Source: Reyranella sp.
GTDB taxonomy: Bacteria; Pseudomonadota; Alphaproteobacteria; Reyranellales; Reyranellaceae
NCBI GenBank assembly: GCA_004296815.1
Contig: SCVT01000273.1
Span: 1 to 18,245 of the forward strand
Direction: 5' to 3'
Length of the DNA stretch: 18,245 bases
Shown: piece by piece, positions 1 to 9,733 of the stretch
Layout: every line of letters starts with the position of its first letter
How positions within the stretch are numbered: position 1 is the first letter of the stretch
Notes under the pieces: model-generated
What the model was told of the DNA's origin: nothing
The model's input: only the letters and a program-made list of their open reading frames with translations
Databases searched by the model: none
Position numbers and translations under genes: made by a program

Positions 1-413
1 GCGTCGCGCACCGCCTCGGCGAGCGGCCCCGGCCGGGCGAAGAGGCGGGGGCCGGGCACCGGCGTGAAGGGCACGGCGACCTGCATCTTGGGATAGTAGC
101 GGCCGCCCGCCCGCTCGAAGGCCTGCGCCCAGCCATGGTCGAACACGTACTCGCCCTGGGAATGGCCCTTCATGTAGAGCGGTGCGGCGCCCTGCAGGGT
201 CCCGTCGTCGGACTCCGCCAGCAGGTATTGCGGCTGCCAGCCGGTGCGGCGGCCGACCGACTTGGAATCCTCCAGCGCCTTCAGGAAGCGGTGGCTGAGG
301 AAGGGATTGCCGGCCGAGCCCGGCGCCAGCGCGCAGGCGTCCCACTGGGCGGCATCGATCGCTCCGAGGGAATCCACAACGCGCAGGCCGATGGTCGGGG
401 CGTCATCCGGCAT
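1..413 (-). CDS. DUF482 / FemAB-like GNAT acyltransferase, N-terminal part (cut by window edge)
   Basis: The gene runs off the left edge; 137 codons of its N-terminus are visible. The reading starts MPDDAPTIGLRVVDSLGAI and continues through NPFLSHRFLKALEDS, then RTGWQPQYLL, PLYMKGHSQGEYVFDHGWA and GGRYYPKMQVAVPFTPV. These are the signature stretches of the DUF482 (PF04339) family, which has a GNAT/FemAB fold and is annotated as peptidoglycan biosynthesis/recognition or GNAT acetyltransferase; its substrate is not established. Complete members are usually near 380-400 aa, so about two thirds is missing here. I chose the ATG at 413 because it matches the family start and has a weak GAGGG ribosome-binding site. 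It lies about 40 nt behind the RND pump stop on the same strand, so co-transcription is possible. The family assignment is recognition from sequence; any role tied to efflux would be inference. Confidence 0.85.
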   Translation of the reverse strand, partial: MPDDAPTIGLRVVDSLGAIDAAQWDACALAPGSAGNPFLSHRFLKALEDSKSVGRRTGWQPQYLLAESDDGTLQGAAPLYMKGHSQGEYVFDHGWAQAFERAGGRYYPKMQVAVPFTPVPGPRLFARPGPLAEAVRD

Positions 414-453
414 GCCCTCAGCATAGCGCGAATCGTGCCAGGAAGAGGGCGAT

Positions 454-3400
454 TTACTCCGCCGGCTTGTGCAACGCTGCCTGGTCGTCCGCGGAGCGGC
501 TGAAGCGCTTCTTCGTCCAGGCGCCGATCCGGTCGATGTAGATCAGCATCACGGGCACCACGACCAGGGTGAGCAGGGTCGAGCTGATCAGGCCGCCGAT
601 CACGGCATGGGCCATTGGCGCGCGCTGGGAGGCGCCTTCGCCGATGCCAAGCGCCAGCGGCATCATGCCGAACACCATGGCGAGTGTGGTCATCAGGATG
701 GGCCTGAGACGGATCGAACCCGCCTCGAGCAGCGCCTCGTTCACCGCCACACCGCGCAGCCGCGCCTGGTTGAAGAAATCGACCAGCAGGATGGCGTTCT
801 TGGTGACGAGACCCATCAGCATGATGAAGCCGATGGCCGAGAAGATGTTGAGCGTGGTGCCCGCGATCAGCAGCCCCAGGAACACGCCGATCAGCGACAT
901 CGGCAGCGACATCATGATGGCGATCGGCTGCAGGAAGCTGCCGAACTGCGAAGCGAGGATCAGGTAGATCAGGATGACGGCCAGCAGCAGCGCCTGGCCG
1001 GCATAGGCCGCACTCTCGGCCATGTCCTTGGTCGAGCCGCCAAACACGAAGCGGTAGCCGGGCGGCAGCTTGGTCTCGGCCAGGACCTTCTGCAGGTCGC
1101 TCGAGACCTCGCCCGCGGAGCGGCCGAATACGTTGGCCGTGATCTGGACTTCGCGGTTGAGGTCGCGGCGGTTGATCTGCGAGGCGCCGACATCGTTAAG
1201 CACGTCGGCGATCTGGGCGATGTGGACCATGCGCGGCAGGCCGTTGGGCTCTGTGCCGGCGGTGAACCAGATGCGCTGGACGTCAGCCACGCCTGTCCGG
1301 TCGTCGGTCGGCAGGCGGACCATCACGGTGTAGTTCTCGCCATCGGGCGCGCGCCACAGGCTGGTCTCGTCGCCGGCGAACAGCGGCCTGAGCGACTGCG
1401 CCACTGCGGCCGACCCGAGGCCGAGGTCCGAGGCGGCGTCGCGGCGCAGCTTGACCGAGAGCACCGGCTTGGCGGCCTTGAGGTTGCGGTCGAGGTCGAC
1501 CATCCCGGGGATCTGCGCCGCGCGCTTCATCACGTCCTGCGAAAGCGTGTCGAGCGTGGCGGTGTCGGGCCCCTGCAGCGAGAGCTGGAGCTGCTTCTGC
1601 ACGCCGCCGCCGGGACCGCCCGGGATGTTGATCGAGGCGAGGATGCCCGGGATGCGGGCAAGGCGCTCGCGGATCGGCTGGGCGAGCTGGTCGGGCGAGC
1701 GCGTGCGCTGCTTCACCGGCTTCAGCTTGAGATAGAGGCTCGCCTGGTTCTTGCCGTTGGCATAGCCGGTGTTGACCGTGCCGTAGGTGTACTCGATCTC
1801 GGGGAACTCGCGCACCGCGGCATCGACCTGGCGGAGCTTGGCCTCGGTGTATTCCAGCGACGAGCCGACCGGGGTCTCGATGCTGACGACCTGCTCGCCG
1901 AGGTCGGCCTGGGGCACGAACTCGAAGCCGATGTACTTGGGCAGCGCGAAGCTCCCCAAGAAGGTCCCGAGCGCGATCAGCAGGGTGATCTTGGGCCAGC
2001 GCAGCGACCAGCCCAGCACGGCGCGGTAGACGCGGTTGGCATGCTCCTGCGCCCCGTTGACGATGCGCGCGAAGCGGCCGTTGCCGTGGGCCTGCGGGTC
2101 GTACCAGACCGACGACAGCATCGGGTCGAGGGTGAACGACACGAAGAGCGAGATCAGCACGGCGGCCGAGACCATGACGCCGAACTGGAAGAAGAAGCGG
2201 CCGATGATGCCGCCCATGAAGGCGACAGGCAGGAATACCGCGACGATGCAGAAGGTGGTGGCGAGGACCGCCAGCCCGATCTCGTTGGTACCGTCGATCG
2301 CGGCCTGGCGGTGCGTCTTGCCGAAGCCGATGTGCCGCATGATGTTCTCGCGGACCACGATGGCGTCGTCGATCAGGATGCCGATGGCGAGGCTGAGCGC
2401 CATCAGCGTGAGCACGTTCATGGTGAAGCCGAAGGCGGCCATGACCATGAAGGCGCCGAACACCGAGATCGGCAGCGCGAGACCGGTGATCACCGTGCTG
2501 CGCCAGGAGTGCAGGAACAGGAACACGATGGCGATCGTCAGCAGGCCGCCCTCGATCATCGTCTGCTGGACGTTGTCGACCGAGTTCTGGATGCCGCGCG
2601 AGCTGTCGCGCACGATCTCGAGCTTCACGTCCGAGGGCAGGGCCTTCTGGATCTCCGCCACGGCCTGGCGCACGCCCTTCGCCACCTGGATGGTGTTGGC
2701 GCCCTGGGTCTTCACCACGTCGATGGCCAGCGCCCGCTCGCCGTTCAGGGTGGCGACATTCTCGAGTTCCTGCTGGCCGTCGACGACATTGGCGACCTGG
2801 CGCAGGTAGACGGGAGCGGGGCCGCGCCGGGCCACGATCAGGTCGGCGAAGTCGCCCGGCTCGGCGACGCGGCCGGTCACCTCGATCACGCGGTCATCGT
2901 TGCCGCGCTGGACGTTGCCGGCGGGGAAGTTCTGGTTCTCGTCCTTGATCGCCCGCATGACATCGTTCACGCCGACGCGCAGCGCATGCATGCGGCCCGG
3001 ATCGAGCTCGATGTTGATCTGCCGCTTCAGGCCGCCCGCGATGGTGGCGCGGCCGACATCGCGCACCGTCTGCAGGCGCTTGATGATGACCTGGTCGGCG
3101 ATGGTCGTGAGATCGCGCACCGAGCGGACGTCCGAGCGCACGGCGATCGAGATGATCGGCTGGTCGTCCGGATTGAAGCGCTGGATCAGCGGCTCCTTGA
3201 TCTCGGGCCGGAAGGCCGCCCGGACCTGCTGGACCTTCTCGCGGACGTCCTGGATGGCCACCGAGGAGGGCACCGAGAGCTCGAACTCGGCGATCACGAT
3301 CGACCGTCCCTCGAGCGATCGCGAGGTCAGCGCCTTGATGCCGGCGATGGCGTTGACCGATTCCTCGATCTTGCGGCTGATCTCGCTTTCGACCGTCTCC

Positions 3401-3567
3401 GGCGAGGCGCCTGGATAGTCGGTCGTCACGACGACGATTGGGAAGTCGACGTTGGGGAACTGGTCGATGCCGAGCTGGCGGTAGGAGAACAGGCCCATGA
3501 CCAGCAACGCCACCATCATCATGGTGGCGAAGACCGGATTGTCGACCGCGATCTGGGTGAGCTTCAT
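454..3567 (-). CDS. RND multidrug efflux permease (HAE-1/AcrB-like inner-membrane pump)
   Basis: This 1037-residue protein has the normal length and layout of a hydrophobe/amphiphile RND pump. It has an N-terminal membrane segment (residues about 10-30), a large periplasmic loop beginning with the family stretch VDFPIVVVTTDYPGASPETVE, a central membrane block, a second periplasmic loop and a C-terminal membrane block. The proton-relay residues are present: adjacent Asp400-Asp401 in GILIDDAIVVREN, and Lys923 in LVTKNAILLVDF, matching AcrB Asp407/Asp408 and Lys940. It would export drugs or other amphiphiles using the proton gradient, together with the adaptor encoded 13 nt upstream. There is no good Shine-Dalgarno in the gap, so its translation may depend on the upstream gene. 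No outer-membrane factor is encoded nearby, so a TolC-type channel must come from elsewhere. The substrate cannot be read from the sequence. Confidence 0.95.
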   Translation of the reverse strand: MKLTQIAVDNPVFATMMMVALLVMGLFSYRQLGIDQFPNVDFPIVVVTTDYPGASPETVESEISRKIEESVNAIAGIKALTSRSLEGRSIVIAEFELSVPSSVAIQDVREKVQQVRAAFRPEIKEPLIQRFNPDDQPIISIAVRSDVRSVRDLTTIADQVIIKRLQTVRDVGRATIAGGLKRQINIELDPGRMHALRVGVNDVMRAIKDENQNFPAGNVQRGNDDRVIEVTGRVAEPGDFADLIVARRGPAPVYLRQVANVVDGQQELENVATLNGERALAIDVVKTQGANTIQVAKGVRQAVAEIQKALPSDVKLEIVRDSSRGIQNSVDNVQQTMIEGGLLTIAIVFLFLHSWRSTVITGLALPISVFGAFMVMAAFGFTMNVLTLMALSLAIGILIDDAIVVRENIMRHIGFGKTHRQAAIDGTNEIGLAVLATTFCIVAVFLPVAFMGGIIGRFFFQFGVMVSAAVLISLFVSFTLDPMLSSVWYDPQAHGNGRFARIVNGAQEHANRVYRAVLGWSLRWPKITLLIALGTFLGSFALPKYIGFEFVPQADLGEQVVSIETPVGSSLEYTEAKLRQVDAAVREFPEIEYTYGTVNTGYANGKNQASLYLKLKPVKQRTRSPDQLAQPIRERLARIPGILASINIPGGPGGGVQKQLQLSLQGPDTATLDTLSQDVMKRAAQIPGMVDLDRNLKAAKPVLSVKLRRDAASDLGLGSAAVAQSLRPLFAGDETSLWRAPDGENYTVMVRLPTDDRTGVADVQRIWFTAGTEPNGLPRMVHIAQIADVLNDVGASQINRRDLNREVQITANVFGRSAGEVSSDLQKVLAETKLPPGYRFVFGGSTKDMAESAAYAGQALLLAVILIYLILASQFGSFLQPIAIMMSLPMSLIGVFLGLLIAGTTLNIFSAIGFIMLMGLVTKNAILLVDFFNQARLRGVAVNEALLEAGSIRLRPILMTTLAMVFGMMPLALGIGEGASQRAPMAHAVIGGLISSTLLTLVVVPVMLIYIDRIGAWTKKRFSRSADDQAALHKPAE

Positions 3568-3580
3568 GGAACGCGGGGAC

Positions 3581-4711
3581 CTAGCGGCTCTCGATGACCT
3601 TCACGGCCTGCCCGGCCTGAAGGCCGGGAAGCGGGGCGGAGACGACGGTCATCCCCGATTCGAGGCCCTTCACCTCGGCCAGCTCGCCGCGCGACCAGGT
3701 GCGGACGATGCCGATGGGCTTGCGCACCAGGACGCCGTTCTCGATGGCGAGCACGTATTCGCCCTGATCGTCCTTGCGGACGGAGGCCGCCGGGACGGCG
3801 AGCGCATGGGCCTTCTCCATCACCGTGACGATGCCGGTGCCGAACAGGCCGCCGCGCAGCGCCTCGTGCCGATCGACGATCTCGACATAGACCGGGATCG
3901 AGCGCGAGCCAGCCTGCGTGGTCGGGCTGATGCGCGTGATCTTGCCGTTGAACGTACGGTCGCCGAACCCTTCCAGTGTGACGGTCGCGGGCTGGCCGAC
4001 CTTCATGCGCACCACGTCGGCCGCCGGCATCTGGGCGGTGATCTCGACATGGCTGGTGTCGAGCAGGGCCAGGATCTTGCCGTCGATCGGCAGAGACTCG
4101 CCCTGGTTGGCGATACGCTCGCCGACGACGCCGTCGAACGGTGCCTTCACCTCGGCGTCCGCCAAGTTCTTCTTCGCGATCTCGAGCTGGGCCTCGGCGA
4201 CCGAGACCATGGACGCGCGGTTCTCGGCCGTGGCGCGGGCCTGGTCGGCCGCGGACTGCGAGACGATGTTGCGGTTGGCGAGCGTTTCCTTGTCGTTGCG
4301 GTCGCGCGCCGTCCAGCGCGCGTCGGCCCGGGCCGCGTCGAGCGCGGACTGCCGTTCGTTGGCCTTCGCCTGCAGCTCGGTGGTCTCGAAGCGCGCCAGC
4401 ACCTGACCCTCGGTGACGCGATCACCCTCGCGCACCAGCACATCGGCGAGACGGCCCGCGACGCGGCTCTTCACGATGGTCTGGTCGATCGGCTGGGTGG
4501 TGCCGGTGAAGCGCACGACGTCGACCAGGCCGCGCGGCTTGATCGTGTGGACCTCGGCCGCGATCAGCTCGAGCGGACGGGCCTCGGCCTTCGACGTCGA
4601 AGCGCCGTTGGAGGCGGGCGAGGGGCCCTTGGCCTTCCACGCAAAGGCGCCGCCGCCCAGCAGGACGGCTGCGCCGACGGCGGCCAGGATGATCTTGCGC
4701 TTGGTGTTCAT
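3581..4711 (-). CDS. RND efflux periplasmic adaptor subunit (HlyD/AcrA family membrane-fusion protein)
   Basis: The 376-residue product links an inner-membrane RND pump to an outer-membrane channel. Visible in order are a basic N-terminus with one hydrophobic anchor or signal segment (residues about 5-25, IILAAVGAAVLLGGGAFAW), a first lipoyl half around VAGRLADVLVREGDRVTEGQVLA (about residues 80-105), an Ala/Arg/Glu-rich alpha-helical hairpin (about 108-178), and a second lipoyl half at VKAPFDGVVGERIANQGE. The beta-barrel and membrane-proximal regions follow. There is no lipobox cysteine in the N-terminal segment, so it is probably anchored by an uncleaved helix. Its ATG overlaps the stop of the TetR gene in an ATGA junction, which suggests translational coupling, and its stop lies 13 nt before the pump start. 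The three genes therefore look like one operon. Confidence 0.94.
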   Translation of the reverse strand: MNTKRKIILAAVGAAVLLGGGAFAWKAKGPSPASNGASTSKAEARPLELIAAEVHTIKPRGLVDVVRFTGTTQPIDQTIVKSRVAGRLADVLVREGDRVTEGQVLARFETTELQAKANERQSALDAARADARWTARDRNDKETLANRNIVSQSAADQARATAENRASMVSVAEAQLEIAKKNLADAEVKAPFDGVVGERIANQGESLPIDGKILALLDTSHVEITAQMPAADVVRMKVGQPATVTLEGFGDRTFNGKITRISPTTQAGSRSIPVYVEIVDRHEALRGGLFGTGIVTVMEKAHALAVPAASVRKDDQGEYVLAIENGVLVRKPIGIVRTWSRGELAEVKGLESGMTVVSAPLPGLQAGQAVKVIESR

Positions 4712-5367
4712 GCGCGCAGTCCCTTCAGGACGAAATCGAGGTGGGCGGCGTAGAAGCGGTCGCTGTCGACCGGCATGGCCGGATCGAACGGCGCCAGGGA
4801 GCGCTTCCAGACCGAGAACATGGCGAGCGGCTGGACGACGAGGATGGCCGCCATCTCGAGGTCGGCGAGTGGGCGGAACTCGCCGCGGTCCACGCCGCGG
4901 CGCAGCGTACGGATGAAGAGGTCGCGGCCGCTCACGTCGAAATGCGTGCAGTAGAAGCGCGCGACGTCGGGGAAATTGCCGGCCTCGGCCAGGATCAGCT
5001 TCACGACGCCGCCGGCCGGGCTCTCCTCGAAGGCACGGAAGCCCGCGACCAGCTCGCGAAGCATGTCCTCGGTCGAGCCCTCGAAGCGGTCGATCATCTC
5101 GGCCGCCTCGGCAAGCGGGCCGCCGATCGCCTCGGTGATGACCGCCTTGAAGAGCTCTTCCTTGTTCTTGAAGTAGAGGTAGGGGAGGCCCTTGCTGACC
5201 GACGCCGCCTTGGCGACGTCCTCTAGCTTGGTGGCCGCGAACCCCTTGGTGACGAACAGGTCGAGCGCAGCGCGGGCGATCTCCTGCGCGCGGTCGTCAG
5301 GTCGTCGGATCCGAGACACCGATTGCTGAACGTCTTCCGAGGTGATGACTGACCGGTCAGTATCCAT
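4708..5367 (-). CDS. TetR/AcrR-family transcriptional repressor of the efflux operon
   Basis: A 219-residue regulator. The N-terminal helix-turn-helix is recognisable in ALDLFVTKGFAATKLEDVAK followed by AASVSKGLPYLYFKNKEELF, the standard TetR_N pattern. The rest is a helical ligand-binding and dimerisation domain of the usual size. It is first in the unit and overlaps the adaptor gene by ATGA, so it probably represses its own operon and is released by a pump substrate. The open frame extends upstream to 5421, but those residues are not family-like. I placed the start at ATG 5367. That ATG lacks a clear ribosome-binding site, and a GTG at 5319 is an alternative giving MSRIRRPDDRAQEIARAAL. A palindromic operator candidate covers codons 3-7 of the 5367 start. 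Family is secure; the exact start is not. Confidence 0.9.
   Translation of the reverse strand: MDTDRSVITSEDVQQSVSRIRRPDDRAQEIARAALDLFVTKGFAATKLEDVAKAASVSKGLPYLYFKNKEELFKAVITEAIGGPLAEAAEMIDRFEGSTEDMLRELVAGFRAFEESPAGGVVKLILAEAGNFPDVARFYCTHFDVSGRDLFIRTLRRGVDRGEFRPLADLEMAAILVVQPLAMFSVWKRSLAPFDPAMPVDSDRFYAAHLDFVLKGLRA
5348..5361. promoter_or_regulatory. Probable TetR operator, perfect 14-bp palindrome
   Basis: ACTGACCGGTCAGT is identical to its reverse complement over 14 bp. It lies at the very start of the tetR gene, and this size and symmetry are typical of TetR-family operators. Binding here would block transcription of tetR, the adaptor and the pump. No protein-binding evidence is available; the assignment rests on symmetry and location. 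Confidence 0.65.
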
Positions 5368-5374
5368 ATTCCGC

Positions 5375-5403
5375 GATGTAATGCGGAAATAGGCCGGCTT
5401 CAA
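5375..5403 (-). promoter_or_regulatory. Possible promoter of the tetR-efflux operon
   Basis: On the minus strand TTGAAG (5398-5403) is followed after 17 bp by TACATC (5375-5380). The -10 match is weak. If used, transcription would begin within a few bases of ATG 5367, giving a nearly leaderless message with the palindrome just downstream of the start point. It lies on the far side of the terminator at 5422-5457, so this operon needs its own promoter. Confidence 0.35.
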
Positions 5404-5421
5404 GGCACCCCTGCAGCGCAC

Positions 5422-5457
5422 AAGAAAAAAGTCCGGCAGACCGCTAGGTCGCCGGAC
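5422..5457 (-). terminator. Rho-independent terminator (minus strand)
   Basis: Read on the minus strand, GTCCGGC + GACC, a loop TAGC, then GGTC, one unpaired base and GCCGGAC form an 11-bp GC-rich stem with a single bulge. It is followed immediately by TTTTTTCTT. This is a textbook intrinsic terminator. It closes the transcript carrying the Ala/Lys minigene and structured region, and possibly nrdJ read-through, before the tetR unit. Confidence 0.88.
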
Positions 5458-5628
5458 GCTTTAACTAGTCTCGCCTTTCCGCCCTGGCGGACCAGGGCGT
5501 CGGATCGGCTTATTGCCCGTCTTCTGAAGGTGGCCTCCGGTGGGGCCCCTGAAAGGGGCGCCCACACGGAAGCCGAAAGGCGTTGGTTAGAGGGGCCAAA
5601 GTAAACTTTGGCCTACGCCCTTTCCTTT
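5458..5628 (-). ncRNA. Structured untranslated region / candidate small RNA downstream of the minigene
   Basis: Between the minigene stop and the terminator there is no plausible gene, but the minus strand holds a chain of strong hairpins. GGCCAAAG/CTTTGGCC with loop TTTA (5594-5613) is enclosed by an outer pairing of GAAAGGGCGT (5615-5624) with ACGCCTTTC (5575-5583). A long stem of about 19 bp with two bulges spans 5532-5574. CGCCCTGG/CCAGGGCG with loop TCCG (8-bp perfect stem) spans 5480-5499. Such density suggests a functional 3' untranslated region or a processed small RNA. I do not recognise a known family: the SRP RNA tip, the RNase P core and a tmRNA tag frame are not visible. The RNA status is inference from structure and the terminator. 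Confidence 0.4.
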
Positions 5629-5685
5629 TTACTGCTTCTTCTTCTTAGCAGCCTTCTTCTTCGCAGCCTTCTTCTTAGCAGCCAT
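5629..5685 (-). CDS. 18-residue Ala/Lys repeat minigene
   Basis: The reading frame encodes MAAKKKAAKKKAAKKKKQ and stops at TAA: three copies of the unit AAKKK plus a short tail. A strong Shine-Dalgarno AGGAGA (5691-5696) sits 5 nt before the ATG, better placed than that of most genes in this window. The peptide is extremely basic, with ten lysines in 18 residues, and resembles the Lys/Ala-rich tails of histone H1-like and HU-like bacterial proteins, so nucleic-acid binding is a reasonable guess. It lies about 80 nt downstream of the nrdJ stop on the same strand and is followed by a structured region and a terminator. The codons are not pure repeats (GCT and GCG alternate), which argues against simple slippage. 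Function is unknown; a regulatory leader-like role is also possible. Confidence 0.6.
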   Translation of the reverse strand: MAAKKKAAKKKAAKKKKQ

Positions 5686-5707
5686 AACTGTCTCCTATGG
5701 TTAGCAA

Positions 5708-5732
5708 TGAGAGCCCCAACCGCGGGGTCTCA
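5708..5732. repeat. Hairpin between nrdJ and the minigene
   Basis: On the minus strand TGAGACCCC and GGGGCTCTCA pair with one bulged base around a 6-nt loop. No T-tract follows, so it is not a convincing terminator for nrdJ. It could stabilise the 3' end of the nrdJ message or be a processing site. The remaining bases between 5686 and 5762 show nothing else recognisable. Confidence 0.45.
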
Positions 5733-5762
5733 GGGGGTACGCAGGTACGCTTCGCCACATGC

Positions 5763-9434
<3,672 letters not shown>

Positions 9435-9483
9435 CGACGATCCCCCGTGCCCCGTTCCCTCGTTTCGATCCCTGTCGCGGGGA

Positions 9484-9506
9484 GTGCTCGATCGACCATC
9501 GAGCAC
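9484..9506. repeat. 9-bp perfect hairpin in the nrdJ leader
   Basis: GTGCTCGAT and ATCGAGCAC form a perfect 9-bp stem around CGACC. It lies 50-72 nt before the nrdJ ATG, inside the message if the promoter at 9527-9556 is used. It may affect leader stability or be a protein-binding site. I see no B12-box or adjoining helices that would make it a cobalamin riboswitch. Confidence 0.5.
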
Positions 9507-9526
9507 GCACATATGGGCACGCGATG

Positions 9527-9556
9527 ATAGTAAATTACAAAATCTTGTGTGCGCAA
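9527..9556 (-). promoter_or_regulatory. Probable nrdJ promoter
   Basis: On the minus strand TTGCGC (9551-9556) and TACTAT (9527-9532) are 18 bp apart. Transcription would start near 9520, giving a leader of about 85 nt to the nrdJ ATG. The region is much more AT-rich than its surroundings, as expected for a promoter. The assignment rests on sequence only. Confidence 0.5.
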
Positions 9557-9600
9557 CTACATTTTGTAGACCCGTGTGTTGATGGTACTAGATGATGCAA
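9535..9600. promoter_or_regulatory. Candidate NrdR-box cluster in the nrdJ promoter
   Basis: The known NrdR box is acaCwAtATaTwGtgt. Site A (9535-9550) has core CAAAATCTTG and flank TGT, matching all capital positions; it lies between -10 and -35. Site B (9554-9569) has core CTACATTTTG, also matching all capitals; it overlaps the -35. Site C (9585-9600) has core CTAGATGATG with one capital mismatch. B and C are 31 bp apart centre to centre, the usual NrdR pair spacing; A and B are only 19 bp apart. Repression of nrdJ by NrdR fits the gene's role. The whole cluster remains a motif-based inference. Confidence 0.5.
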
Positions 9601-9619
9601 GTGCGCAACAGGTGATCGA

Positions 9620-9662
9620 AACGCGCGATTCGCATGTCGACGAACGACATGAATCGCGCGTT
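9620..9662. repeat. Long inverted repeat, 18 paired bases, between nrdJ and NDUFA12
   Basis: AACGCGCGATT (9620-9630) pairs exactly with AATCGCGCGTT (9652-9662). Inside, CATGTCG (9633-9639) pairs with CGACATG (9645-9651) around the loop ACGAA; a 2-nt bulge (CG) separates the two helices. No T-tract follows on either strand, so it is not an intrinsic terminator. It ends 71 bp before the NDUFA12 ATG and could be in that leader, or be a binding site in the divergent region. Apart from the sites listed, the 299-bp gap 9435-9733 holds no gene. Confidence 0.7.
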
Positions 9663-9733
9663 GATCGGGTCGCGTTGCACGCGATGAAGCGCCCGCGTAC
9701 AAGCGGCGCGGTCTCTTACGAAGCGGTTGGTTC

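Noticed and set aside
135..503. 122-codon plus-strand frame at the left edge
   Set aside because: It lies opposite the clearly recognised DUF482 gene and the end of the pump gene; its sequence has no family features.
469..3597. 1042-codon open frame on the plus strand opposite the RND pump
   Set aside because: Its translation is rich in Asp, Arg, His and Gln with no domain, as expected for the antisense of a GC-rich gene. The pump on the minus strand is unambiguous.
5458..5628. Known housekeeping RNA (SRP RNA, tmRNA, RNase P) in the structured region
   Set aside because: The conserved SRP tip, RNase P core sequences and a tmRNA tag frame are not visible, and the length fits none of them well.
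5708..5732. Intrinsic terminator for nrdJ
   Set aside because: The stem is good but no T-tract follows on the minus strand, so read-through into the minigene is more likely.
9435..9512. Upstream start of nrdJ at ATG 9512, adding 26 residues
   Set aside because: The extra residues are unlike the family and would start almost at the predicted transcription start without a ribosome-binding site, whereas ATG 9434 has GGGGGA 6 nt upstream and the family N-terminus.
9435..9733. Cobalamin riboswitch upstream of the B12-dependent reductase
   Set aside because: I found no B12-box-like sequence or the required set of helices; the hairpins present are simple inverted repeats. A B12 riboswitch would also be unusual for nrdJ unless a B12-free reductase exists.
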